A DNA stretch of 19,830 bases from an uncultured Christensenella sp. (GCA_905193155.1 CAJJNQ010000044.1:1-19830); one strand, 5' to 3'; shown: positions 1-6,785, numbered from the stretch's first letter. Notes: a model not told the origin generated them from the sequence alone. Numbers and translations: made by a program.

Positions 1-81
1 GCCGCCGAAGGCGGCGCAGCCCGCCCGCGCGCAGCGCGGACGGCCGGCCCGGCGAAGCCGGGCGCGCGGCGGGCCCCCTCC
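1..81. repeat. GC-rich multi-hairpin repeat, copy 1 (left arm outside window)
   Basis: Three hairpins follow one another: GCCGCC-GAA-GGCGGC (1-15), CCGCGC-GCA-GCGCGG (25-39) and GCCCGGC-GAA-GCCGGGC (47-63). They are followed by GCGCGGCGGGCCCCCTCC (64-81), which in the complete copy at 4132-4231 is the right arm of an enclosing 18-bp stem. The two copies align without gaps over 81 nt, and all 12 differences fall in loops or linkers. It sits downstream of the acetyltransferase gene that ends at 130, with no poly-T tract, so it is not an ordinary terminator. Function unknown. Confidence 0.85.
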
Positions 82-129
82 GACGGCGCACTAGCCCGGC
101 TTTTGCGTCAGCCGAACCGGTACGATTTT

Positions 130-879
130 TCAGCGGTAGCCCGCTTTTCCGAAGAAAAACGGATTGTCTTTGAGCAGCGAGGAAACGACCTCGGCCGATT
201 TGCGGCAGGAGAGCAGGCGAACCGTCGCGTCGCCCAGCTTTTCCATGCGCATCGCGCCCGCATGCAGCAGCGCTGTTTCCGCCTTGGGATAGAGCTGAGA
301 CGAATCGCCGCAGTGCGGGTAGTAGTCCCGCACAATGCGCCCGCCGTCCGGCGGGATCACGACATAGCGGTTGGGCGTCTCCTTCAGGCGGCCGGGGATG
401 CCGTTCCATTCCTCCACGCCGTGGAAGAACGTCATGCGGTTCAGCTCCACGCCCACCAGCAGCACATAGGCGTCACGGTCGTAAAGCCGTCCCCACGCGG
501 AATCCCGCGCACAGGGCGTCGGGCAGTTTTCGTCGCCGCGGACAAACTCTTCCGCATCTGCGCCAAAGGCCGCCACCGAGTGTGTCGGGTGCCATGAGCG
601 GTGAACGCCCGGCCGCTTGCGGAACAGCTCCGGCAGCAGGCCGATGCATACCGGCGTGTAGAGCACGTCGTAGACCGGCTGGCGGTCGTTGACCGTCGCC
701 CAGGTGTGGGTCGGCAGCACCACAAGACCGCGGGAGAAATACTCCGTCAGTGCGTCCAATATCGTGTCGCCGCCGTTTTCCATCTGCCCGAGGCTTTTGC
801 AGGAGGAGTGCATCAGCACCGTCGCATCGCTGGGCAGCATCGCCGACAGTTGGGCGATGAGGCTGTCTTTGGTGTGCAT
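130..879 (-). CDS. AAC(3)-family N-acetyltransferase
   Basis: A 249-aa protein of the aminoglycoside 3-N-acetyltransferase (AAC(3)/YokD) fold, which transfers acetyl from acetyl-CoA to an amine. Family signatures are in order: HSSCKSLG (24-31), LPTHTW (55-60), RSWHPTHSVAAFG (94-106), and a C-terminal block with SAWGRLY, VLLVGVELNRMTFFHGVEE, where H153 and E156 match the conserved positions. Length is close to the family norm of about 260-280 aa. The start has AAGGAG about 10 nt upstream. It lies 40 nt behind the dehydrogenase gene on the same strand, so they probably share the promoter near 1803-1831. Many clostridial members have no proven resistance role, so aminoglycosides are only one possible substrate. 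No signal peptide; cytoplasmic. Confidence 0.88.
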   Translation of the reverse strand: MHTKDSLIAQLSAMLPSDATVLMHSSCKSLGQMENGGDTILDALTEYFSRGLVVLPTHTWATVNDRQPVYDVLYTPVCIGLLPELFRKRPGVHRSWHPTHSVAAFGADAEEFVRGDENCPTPCARDSAWGRLYDRDAYVLLVGVELNRMTFFHGVEEWNGIPGRLKETPNRYVVIPPDGGRIVRDYYPHCGDSSQLYPKAETALLHAGAMRMEKLGDATVRLLSCRKSAEVVSSLLKDNPFFFGKAGYR

Positions 880-896
880 GGGCGCAACGCTCCTTT

Positions 897-931
897 ACGG
901 CTTATTCTTCGTCTACGGCTTATTCTTCGTC
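897..931. repeat. 18-bp tandem duplication over the SDR stop codon
   Basis: The 17-nt string ACGGCTTATTCTTCGTC occurs at 897-913 and again at 915-931, one base apart. The second copy holds the last codons and TAA (920-922) of the dehydrogenase. The first copy is therefore an untranslated duplicate of the gene's 3' end, in the gap before the acetyltransferase. Confidence 0.9.
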
Positions 932-1753
932 CTTTTTGACCATGGCCATGGCCTTTTCGTACTGATCCTTCTTCCACTCTTCGCGCACCCACGGGATCTT
1001 GTCGTAGCCCTCGAGCATGCCGGGCAGGATCAGACCGCCGTCCACGCGGACGGTGATGCCGGTGATATAGGAGGCGTTCTCGCTGGCCAGGAATGCTACG
1101 ACCTCGCCGTTTTCACGCGGCGTGCCGACGCGGTGCAGCGGGATGGATTCCTTGACGAAGGGAGAGAGCATCGCGGGGTTCTTGGGCGTCCAGGTCGCGC
1201 CGGGGGCGACGCAGTTGACGCGGATGTTGTAGGAAGAAAGATCCAGCGCCATGGACTCGGTCGCGCGCTTGACGCAGGCCTTGAAGCCGCCGTAGAGATA
1301 GTCGTCCGGATAGGCCATTTCGGCGCGGGAGCTGGTGATGAAGATGATGTTGCCCTCGATCTTGTCGGCAACCATGTGGCGGGCGGCAGCGCCGGCGCAC
1401 AGCATGTAGTTGCGGAAGTTGACGGTGTAGACCTCGTCTACGTTTTCGGGCGTGATGGTCAGGATGCTGCCGCGGAAACCGCCGTTGCCCGCGTTGCACA
1501 CCATAAGGTCGAGACGACCCAGATCCTTGTGCGCCTGATCGACGATCTGCTGGGGCACTTCGGCCTTTTCGAGGCTCGCCTGATAGATGAAGCACTTGCG
1601 GCCCAGCTTTTCGATTTCCTGCTGGGTCTCGATCGCGCCTTCCTTGCGGGAGTTATAGGTGATGGCCACGTCGTAGCCGTGTTCGGCCAGCACGATGGCA
1701 ATGCCCTGTCCAATGTTGTGGCTTCCGCCGGTGATGAGTGCAGTCTTGTTCAT
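920..1753 (-). CDS. SDR-family NAD(P)-dependent oxidoreductase
   Basis: A 277-aa classical short-chain dehydrogenase/reductase. The Rossmann nucleotide motif TGGSHNIGQG is at residues 8-17, the NAG motif at 87-89, the catalytic Ser at 141 or 142, and the YxxxK pair at Y154/K158. It resembles FabG-type 3-oxoacyl or sugar-alcohol dehydrogenases, but the substrate cannot be told from sequence. The frame is open further upstream to 1831, but that start lies inside the -35 box of the gene's own promoter. ATG at 1753 has AGGAGG with 9 nt spacing and begins directly with the beta-strand MNKTALITGG. An ATG at 1762 touches the AGGAGG and is unlikely. It is divergent from the lactonase gene and followed by the AAC(3)-like gene 40 nt downstream. 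Confidence 0.9.
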   Translation of the reverse strand: MNKTALITGGSHNIGQGIAIVLAEHGYDVAITYNSRKEGAIETQQEIEKLGRKCFIYQASLEKAEVPQQIVDQAHKDLGRLDLMVCNAGNGGFRGSILTITPENVDEVYTVNFRNYMLCAGAAARHMVADKIEGNIIFITSSRAEMAYPDDYLYGGFKACVKRATESMALDLSSYNIRVNCVAPGATWTPKNPAMLSPFVKESIPLHRVGTPRENGEVVAFLASENASYITGITVRVDGGLILPGMLEGYDKIPWVREEWKKDQYEKAMAMVKKDEE

Positions 1754-1802
1754 AAGATCCATCCTCCTAGTAAGGGTTTGTGTATTTGTTCTGCTAAAAA
1801 TG

Positions 1803-1831
1803 AGTATAGCAATAGAAGTAGATAAAGTCAA
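1803..1831 (-). promoter_or_regulatory. Promoter for the SDR-AAC(3) unit
   Basis: On the minus strand TTGACT (1826-1831) and TATACT (1803-1808) are separated by 17 nt, an excellent sigma-A-type match. The predicted RNA start, near 1796, leaves about 40 nt before the ATG at 1753. Confidence 0.75.
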
Positions 1832-1859
1832 TTCAGGATTTCAGCACAGTGGAAAACGG

Positions 1860-1887
1860 TTGAAATTCGCATGAGGTTTGTTATAAT
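1860..1887 (+). promoter_or_regulatory. Promoter for the lactonase gene
   Basis: TTGAAA (1860-1865), 16-nt spacer, TATAAT (1882-1887). Back-to-back with the SDR promoter, so both genes read out of a shared region of about 100 bp. A regulator bound there could control both, but no clear operator palindrome was seen. Confidence 0.75.
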
Positions 1888-1935
1888 GGAAGGGACAGAA
1901 CAACCCCTCACAGATAAAAAGGAGGTCACTTTCAT

Positions 1936-2985
1936 ATGGCGGAGTACATGGCTTACATCGGGACCTATTCCAAGGGCGAAAACGGCGGCATCTTCCGCGC
2001 GATGATCGACAGCGAAACCGGCGATCTGCGCGTGCTGGACACTACGGACGTTGAAAATCCCTCGCATCTGGCGCTTGCTCCGGACGGCAAATACCTCTAC
2101 GCGGCCAGCGAGACCGGCGAGTTCCGCAGCCGGAACGGCGGCGCGGCGGCGGCCTGCGCGGTGGATGCAGAGGGCAAGCTCACTTTTTTGAACATCGTCG
2201 GCACGCAGGGCAAGCACCCCTGCTATGTTTCGGTCTCTCCGGACGGAAAATTCGTCTATGCGGCGAACTATTCCGAGGGCACGGCCACGGTCTTTGCCGT
2301 GGATGAAAACGGTGCGCTCAAGGACGATCCCAAGATCGTCGTGCACCAGGGCACCGGCGCGAATCCCCGCCGCCAGGAAAAGCCCCATGTCCACTGCACC
2401 CGCATCACGCCGGACGGAAAATATCTCGCCGTATGCGATCTGGGCATCGACGCGGTAGTGCTCTATCCCCTGTGCGGCAAGTGCGGCCTGGATGCAACGC
2501 GCGGCAGCTTTGTGCGCACGCCCGCGGGCAACGGCCCCCGCCACATCGAATTCTCCCGCGACGGAAAGTACGCCTATGTCGTGACCGAGATGGGCTGCAC
2601 CGTGCGCGCCTATGCCTATGAGGACGGCCGCATGACCTTCCTCTCTGCCGTAAACACCCTGCCCGAGGGCTTTGCGGGCGAGAACATCGACGCGGCGATT
2701 CATTTTGCGCCCGACGGCAAGACGCTGGTCGTCTCCAACCGCGGCGACGACAGCCTGGCGCTGTTCGAAGCCGAGGGCGGCAAGCTCACCCTCAAGCAGA
2801 TCGTCAAGGTCGGCGGAAAGACCCCGCGCGAGTTTGCCTACACGCCGGACGGCAAGATGGTGTTCTGCTGCAATCAGGACAGCTCCGACATCACCGTCCT
2901 CAAGGTCAATGCCGACGGTACCCTCACCCTGACGGACAAGAGGTTCGAACTGCCCCGCCCCGTCAGCCTGGTCTGGAAAAACTAA
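1936..2985 (+). CDS. Lactonase family protein (6-phosphogluconolactonase-like beta-propeller)
   Basis: A 349-aa protein of the seven-bladed propeller lactonase family (Pgl of E. coli, Pfam Lactonase). Repeated PDGKY/PDGKF blade motifs occur across the chain (for example SPDGKFVYAANYSEGT, TPDGKYLAVCDLGID, SRDGKYAYVVTEMG). The family block with KPHVHC followed by DLGIDAV, and the GNGPRHIEF motif, are both present. If it acts like Pgl it opens 6-phosphogluconolactone in the pentose phosphate pathway, but many gut members have unknown lactone or sugar substrates. The start has AAGGAGG about 10 nt upstream. It has its own promoter and a strong terminator, so it is monocistronic. No signal peptide; cytoplasmic. 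Confidence 0.88.
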   Translation: MAEYMAYIGTYSKGENGGIFRAMIDSETGDLRVLDTTDVENPSHLALAPDGKYLYAASETGEFRSRNGGAAAACAVDAEGKLTFLNIVGTQGKHPCYVSVSPDGKFVYAANYSEGTATVFAVDENGALKDDPKIVVHQGTGANPRRQEKPHVHCTRITPDGKYLAVCDLGIDAVVLYPLCGKCGLDATRGSFVRTPAGNGPRHIEFSRDGKYAYVVTEMGCTVRAYAYEDGRMTFLSAVNTLPEGFAGENIDAAIHFAPDGKTLVVSNRGDDSLALFEAEGGKLTLKQIVKVGGKTPREFAYTPDGKMVFCCNQDSSDITVLKVNADGTLTLTDKRFELPRPVSLVWKN

Positions 2986-2992
2986 GTCTCAC

Positions 2993-3037
2993 ACAGCAGC
3001 CGGAGGGATTTATGCCTCCGGCTGCTGTTGTTTTTTT
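2993..3037 (+). terminator. Intrinsic terminator of the lactonase gene
   Basis: Perfect 14-bp stem (2993-3006 with 3015-3028), 8-nt loop, followed by GTTTTTTT. It lies 8 nt after the lactonase stop codon. Confidence 0.92.
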
Positions 3038-3066
3038 GCGCTCCGGTGGAAGCGGGCGGCGGAATA

Positions 3067-3075
3067 TGCTATACT
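3067..3075 (+). promoter_or_regulatory. Probable extended -10 promoter of the dipeptidase gene
   Basis: TGC-TATACT (3067-3075) is an extended -10. The -35 region 17 nt upstream (TGGAAG, 3047-3052) is poor. It lies between the lactonase terminator and the dipeptidase start, where a promoter is needed. Confidence 0.45.
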
Positions 3076-3101
3076 GGGAGCGGAAAGAGGGGCGAAGGCC
3101 G

Positions 3102-4079
3102 ATGATGATTGCAGATGCGCACAACGACGCATTACTGGAGATTGAAAACCCGGAGGCGGGATTGACCGACGAGCGCAAGCACGTCTCCTTGAATAAAATG
3201 AAACGCGGCGGGGTTTCCCTGATGACCTTTGCGGCGTTTTCGACCGACCCGAAGAAAAACGGCTCCATGATCCACATGGGGCTGGACGCGGTGGATCGCT
3301 TTTACCGGATGCTGGCGGCGCACGAGGGGGAGCTTGTGCAGGCGCTGCGCCCGGAGGACGTATATGCCGCGCAGAAGGCGGGAAAGCCCGCGGCTATGCT
3401 CTCGGTGGAGGGCGGCGACATCATCGAGGGCGATATCGGCGTGCTGCGGCTGCTCGTGCGGCTGGGGGTGCGGATGTTCGGCCTGTGCTGGTCGCTGGGC
3501 AATCAGATTTGTTCCGGCGTGGCGGATGCGGAGGATACCGGCTTGACCGACGTCGGATACGAGGTCATTCGGGAGTGCGGGCGCATGGGCGTGATCGTGG
3601 ATCTTTCCCATGCCTCCGACCGGACGACCTGGCAGGTGCTGGAGAGCGCGGAAAAGCCGCCGTGCGCGTCGCACTCCTGCGCGCGGGCGCTCTGCCCCGA
3701 CCAGGAGCGCGATCTGACCGACGAGATGCTCGATTGCTTCGGCAAGCGCGGCGGGTACATCGGCGTGAACTTCTGCCACGATTTTCTGGTGGGCGGCGGG
3801 TACCCGATCGATCATCTGGCTACGACGGACGATGTGGTGCGGCACATCGAATACATGGCTTCGCGCGCAGGCGCGGAGCACATCGGCCTGGGTTCGGATT
3901 ACGACGGCATCGGCCGCGTGCCCGTCGGTCTGGAGGACTGCTCGAAACTGGGCGCGATCTATGATGCGCTGCTGCGCCGCAACTGGAAGGAAAGCGATGT
4001 GCGCGGTGTGATGGGCGAAAACTTCCTGCGCTATTGGGCGCGGGTGCAGGCAGCCGGCGAGAGCGCTGCGAAGGGATGA
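3102..4079 (+). CDS. Membrane dipeptidase (peptidase family M19)
   Basis: A 325-aa zinc dipeptidase of the renal dipeptidase family, which cleaves dipeptides, often D-amino-acid or beta-lactam-like ones. The binuclear metal ligands are visible: H7 and D9 (DAHND), E103 (SVEGGD), H170 (VDLSHAS), H191 (CASHS) and D266 (GSDYDG). Length is near the usual bacterial size of 310-330 aa. The frame extends upstream to 3012, but that would start inside the lactonase terminator. ATG 3102 follows AGAGGGG with 9-nt spacing and begins at the first conserved strand. There is no signal peptide, so despite the family name it is expected to be cytosolic. It has no obvious partner; the structured repeat follows about 50 nt after the stop. 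Confidence 0.92.
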   Translation: MMIADAHNDALLEIENPEAGLTDERKHVSLNKMKRGGVSLMTFAAFSTDPKKNGSMIHMGLDAVDRFYRMLAAHEGELVQALRPEDVYAAQKAGKPAAMLSVEGGDIIEGDIGVLRLLVRLGVRMFGLCWSLGNQICSGVADAEDTGLTDVGYEVIRECGRMGVIVDLSHASDRTTWQVLESAEKPPCASHSCARALCPDQERDLTDEMLDCFGKRGGYIGVNFCHDFLVGGGYPIDHLATTDDVVRHIEYMASRAGAEHIGLGSDYDGIGRVPVGLEDCSKLGAIYDALLRRNWKESDVRGVMGENFLRYWARVQAAGESAAKG

Positions 4080-4131
4080 CGCGCAAATCCGTTTCCTTCG
4101 GTATGCGCAAAAGCCGGGTCGGTGCGCAGTT

Positions 4132-4231
4132 GGAGGGGGCCCGCCGCGCCGCCGCCTCCGGCGGCGTCCCCCGCCCGCGCGCAGCGCGGACGGAAAGCCC
4201 GGCTTTGCCGGGCGCGCGGCGGGCCCCCTCC
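4132..4231. repeat. GC-rich multi-hairpin repeat, copy 2 (complete, 100 nt)
   Basis: An enclosing perfect 18-bp stem (4132-4149 with 4214-4231) holds three hairpins: GCCGCC-TCC-GGCGGC (4151-4165), CCGCGC-GCA-GCGCGG (4175-4189) and GCCCGGC-TTT-GCCGGGC (4197-4213). This gives a compact four-stem junction. It has no poly-T tract and no useful reading frame. It is in the same orientation as copy 1 at 1-81. Confidence 0.88.
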
Positions 4232-4319
4232 CGGGGTTGCAGTGCAGAAACGATAGGATAAGAACCCTGCGCACTGGAACGTCGAGAGGGCGAACTCTTG
4301 CAGAAAACCTCCTGACGGC

Positions 4320-4359
4320 AAAAGACCCATGCTGAAAGCTTTCAGCATGGGTCTTTTTG
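4320..4359. terminator. Bidirectional intrinsic terminator
   Basis: A near-perfect palindrome, AAAGACCCATGCTGAAAG and its mirror, at 4320-4357. T-runs lie on both sides (TCTTTTTG on plus, TCTTTTGCC on minus). It ends the minus-strand operon whose last gene stops at 4363 and also blocks plus-strand transcription coming from the dipeptidase side. Confidence 0.9.
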
Positions 4360-4362
4360 TAT

Positions 4363-5073
4363 TTACTGTGCGGCGTATTCTTCCAGGCACCATCCGTTGT
4401 CGTGGATGGTTTGCGCGGCGTCGATGCCGACGTAGCGATAATGCCACGATTCGTAGGGCACGCCGGTCAGGCTCTCCTTGCCCGCAGGGTAGCGCAGCAC
4501 AAAGCCGTATTCGTGCGCATGGGCGCTCAGCCAGCGGAATTGCTCGGTCTTGTCAAAGGAGCTTTCGTCTGTGCGGGCGGTCACGTCGAAGGAAAGGCCC
4601 AGCTCATGCTCGCTCTCGCCCGGCGCGTTGACATAACCGCTGCTGCTCTCGGCGTAAAGCTCGCTCTGCCGCTCGCGCGTGCGGTAGCCGCTGGAGAGGA
4701 TGAAGCCGCTCACGCCGTCCGCCTTGGCGGCGGTGAACATCTCCTGCGCCGCGTCAAAGGCGGGCTGCCGCAGCTCAATATCCGCCCGCGCCAGTTCGAA
4801 GGAGCGTTCCTTGTGCTCGTAGAGGTTGATCAAATCGTCCGGCGCATAGGCTTCTGCAAGCGGGAAGCGCTCCGACACGATCAGCGTCAGCCCCTCGCCC
4901 TGTTTGTAGGGGAAGTCCTCGTCCGGCACAATGACCGCCGCGGCCGTTGGCTTTTCCGGAAAAACGCGCCGCCAGACCCGCCCCAGCAGCCCCGGCCGCG
5001 CGGTCTGCACCACGCAAAGCCCGCCCAGCAGCAGGATCAGCCCCACACATACGATCGAGAGCACACGTTTCAT
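4363..5073 (-). CDS. VanY-type D-alanyl-D-alanine carboxypeptidase (M15B)
   Basis: A 236-aa membrane-anchored zinc carboxypeptidase that trims the terminal D-Ala from peptidoglycan stem peptides. An N-terminal hydrophobic segment (about residues 4-22, after MKR) acts as signal or anchor. The catalytic domain shows SGYRT (128-132), PGESEHELGLSFDV with Zn ligands H156 and D163, and ESWHYRYVG with E208 and ligand H211. All key residues are present. A start 8 codons upstream (5097) is possible, but its ribosome site is weak; GAAGGGTGG precedes 5073. It is the last gene of a three-gene minus-strand unit, 63 nt after the isomerase-like gene. Presence of a VanY-like enzyme alone does not imply vancomycin resistance. 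Confidence 0.9.
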   Translation of the reverse strand: MKRVLSIVCVGLILLLGGLCVVQTARPGLLGRVWRRVFPEKPTAAAVIVPDEDFPYKQGEGLTLIVSERFPLAEAYAPDDLINLYEHKERSFELARADIELRQPAFDAAQEMFTAAKADGVSGFILSSGYRTRERQSELYAESSSGYVNAPGESEHELGLSFDVTARTDESSFDKTEQFRWLSAHAHEYGFVLRYPAGKESLTGVPYESWHYRYVGIDAAQTIHDNGWCLEEYAAQ

Positions 5074-5136
5074 GGAAAAGCCACCCTTCCCTGTCATCTT
5101 TATCCGAATGTATAAACGAGAAGGCAGGGAATTCTG

Positions 5137-5949
5137 TTACCGCATCAGCGCTTTGTGATTGCGCACAAAATCGGCAAGCTCCAGCTGCGGGCCGGTGCGG
5201 CGCCCCGGCGCAGGGGCAAGCGCGACCTCGTACATCCACGGTCCCTTGTAGTCGAGCTGCTCCAGGTGTGCAATCAGCTTCTGCCAGTCGATCTGTCCCT
5301 CGCCGGGCAGTTGGTGCCGCTCGTCGATGAAGTCGTAGTCCGAAACGTGCAGCGTCTCTACCCGGCTGCCCACGGCGTTTAAGAAATGCTCATGGCTTTC
5401 CTTGAGCAAGTGGTTGGTGTCGAAGCACAGGCGCAGGCGCGGGTGCGCCTCCAAGAGGTAGGCCATCTCCTCGGAACAGTTGCCGGGGCAGGTGCGCGGC
5501 AGCTCTTCTACGCACAGCTGCACGCCGTCTTTGATCGCTTCCTCGGTCAGCAGGCAGAGGTTTTCCCTCGATTCCTTCAATCGCTCGGCGCGGTCGGCGT
5601 CCGCCGTGGGCTCCGTGCCAGGATGCACCACGGCGTGGGAAATACCGTTTTCGCCCAGTTTGCGCAGCAGCGCGATGTTGGTTTCCATTGCCTTTTTTCG
5701 CACTTGCGCATCCTTGTGCGCGATGGACAGATCGTTCGAAAACGGCAGGTGCAGGCTCCAGATCGTCAACCCCGCATCGTCTGCGGCGCGGCGCAGCGCG
5801 GGCAGATCGAGTGCGGCGTATTCGTGCGCCTTGAGGGAGATTTCCATCGCGTCCAGTCCCGCTTCGGCATAGGCGCGCACCACCTCGGGCGTGGCCTTGC
5901 CCACGCTGCACGTCGAAGCCCCGACCATCCAATCCTTACCATGTGTCAT
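5137..5949 (-). CDS. Sugar phosphate isomerase/epimerase family TIM-barrel protein
   Basis: A 270-aa protein of the AP-endonuclease-2/xylose-isomerase-like TIM-barrel family (Pfam AP_endonuc_2), typically metal-dependent sugar or inositol-derivative isomerases. Likely metal or substrate residues occur at the expected strand ends: H67 (LHLPF), H109 (VVHPG), E148 (CVEELP), D177/H180 (CFDTNH), H201 (HVSDYDF), E217 (PGEGQIDW) and E241 (MYEV). Its ATG overlaps the TGA of the upstream membrane-protein gene (ATGA), showing translational coupling. Substrate unknown; there are no sugar transporters or kinases next to it. The xylose-isomerase-like fold assignment is secure, the exact reaction is not. 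Confidence 0.85.
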   Translation of the reverse strand: MTHGKDWMVGASTCSVGKATPEVVRAYAEAGLDAMEISLKAHEYAALDLPALRRAADDAGLTIWSLHLPFSNDLSIAHKDAQVRKKAMETNIALLRKLGENGISHAVVHPGTEPTADADRAERLKESRENLCLLTEEAIKDGVQLCVEELPRTCPGNCSEEMAYLLEAHPRLRLCFDTNHLLKESHEHFLNAVGSRVETLHVSDYDFIDERHQLPGEGQIDWQKLIAHLEQLDYKGPWMYEVALAPAPGRRTGPQLELADFVRNHKALMR

Positions 5950-6494
5950 GAGTGAATGCCCTCCTGTTGAAGTTTATTTTTTGAATCTGCGGCGCGGAAA
6001 AAAGCGTATTCCACCGCCGCGCCGATCACATCGAATACGAAAAACAGGTGCAGCGCGCCCAGCAGCACGGCGCACCCGATAGAGAGCCTGCCCTCCCGCA
6101 CACCCGATACCGCCGCGCGGATGCCGTAAGCCGAGGAGGTCAGCATCAGCGCCGTGTCCACGGCGAGCAGCAGCAGATTCACCGCCGGGGAGACGAACAG
6201 CAGCGCGGGCACGACCATCGCCATCGTCATCAGCACGCCCAGCGCAAACGCCGCAAGGTAAAATGGGATGTGGCACAGCTTGACGGTCAGATTCCAGAAA
6301 GCGAATGTCCGCGCCGAAGCCCGGTGCAGGCAGCAATAGAGAATCTGGAACAGCAGCAGCGCCGCAGTCAGCCCGCAGTAAACCCACAAAAAGACCATCG
6401 AGCCTGCCGAGTCTTCTTCAAACAGGCCGATGCAAAGTATGCCATACGGCCAGACTGCCAGCAGCGCGGGGAAGAAACGGAGCATGCTTTTCAT
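5946..6494 (-). CDS. Small polytopic membrane protein, unknown function
   Basis: A 182-aa, very hydrophobic protein I do not recognise. About five or six transmembrane stretches are visible: roughly residues 4-24, 33-58, 70-95, 97-120 and 143-168, with a basic, polar C-terminus. The start at 6494 has GGAGG with 7-nt spacing. An in-frame ATG at 6617 has no ribosome site and would put the coding sequence through a terminator hairpin, so it is rejected. It is the first gene of the operon, and its stop overlaps the isomerase-like start by ATGA. Its expression must depend on the leader terminator just upstream. The coupling suggests a joint role with the isomerase-like enzyme, such as transport or sensing of its substrate; this is inference only. 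Confidence 0.75.
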   Translation of the reverse strand: MKSMLRFFPALLAVWPYGILCIGLFEEDSAGSMVFLWVYCGLTAALLLFQILYCCLHRASARTFAFWNLTVKLCHIPFYLAAFALGVLMTMAMVVPALLFVSPAVNLLLLAVDTALMLTSSAYGIRAAVSGVREGRLSIGCAVLLGALHLFFVFDVIGAAVEYAFFRAADSKNKLQQEGIHS

Positions 6495-6750
6495 ACGATT
6501 TCCTCCGAAAGGGATTTTGAAATAAAAAAACGTGCGGCACGAAATTCGTACCGCACAAGCCACCGTATTTGTATTGATGGCACCCCCCGTTGCCGCGAAT
6601 TCCGGGACGCTTTCCATCTGCTGACCCGCACGGCTGTTTTTATGTTTTCGTATCTATTTTTTGTTTTCTTTTTCTTATCCCGGCTGTTTTTCAGCTCGGG
6701 AGGCTTCAAACGGGTCTGTCGGTTTTTTAACCGCCCGCCTGTACCTTACG
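6495..6750 (-). promoter_or_regulatory. Long 5' leader ending in a terminator: candidate attenuator or riboswitch
   Basis: Between the promoter's predicted start (about 6750) and the first ATG (6494) lie about 255 nt with no gene. The minus-strand RNA can form a bulged hairpin at 6711-6737, a 9-bp hairpin with AAAA loop at 6678-6701 (TCCCGaGCTG-AAAA-CAGCCGGGA), an A-rich single-stranded stretch (about 6635-6677), a GC-rich region, then the terminator at 6521-6556. The string GTGCGG occurs both near 6625-6632 and in the terminator's 5' arm, so alternative pairing with CCGCAC is possible. It does not match the TPP, FMN, SAM, glycine, lysine, purine, cobalamin, c-di-GMP, ydaO, ykkC, ZTP or T-box consensus as I know them. 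Confidence 0.6.
6521..6556 (-). terminator. Leader terminator (attenuator hairpin) before the membrane-protein gene
   Basis: On the minus strand, GTGCGGTACGAA and TTCGTGCCGCAC pair (one G-U) around a minimal loop (6532-6556), followed by GTTTTTTTATT. It lies 27 nt before the ATG and just upstream of GGAGG, which is the classical position of a premature terminator. Confidence 0.85.
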
Positions 6751-6756
6751 ATGCTT

Positions 6757-6785
6757 ATTATAAAGGCAATTCAGCCGATTGTCAA
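6757..6785 (-). promoter_or_regulatory. Consensus promoter of the leader and three-gene operon
   Basis: Minus strand TTGACA (6780-6785), 17-nt spacer, TATAAT (6757-6762): both boxes are perfect sigma-A consensus. Such a strong promoter followed by a terminator suggests regulation after initiation. Confidence 0.9.

Noticed and set aside
6495..6617. Upstream ATG (6617) as start of the membrane protein
   Set aside because: No ribosome site; would translate through the terminator hairpin; 6494 has GGAGG at good spacing and starts with the first hydrophobic helix.
6495..6620. T-box riboswitch, because of GGTGGC and GTGCGG near the terminator
   Set aside because: The T-box core (GGGTGGNACCGCG type) is not matched, the antiterminator partner strand is missing, and the gene is not a tRNA synthetase or amino-acid gene.
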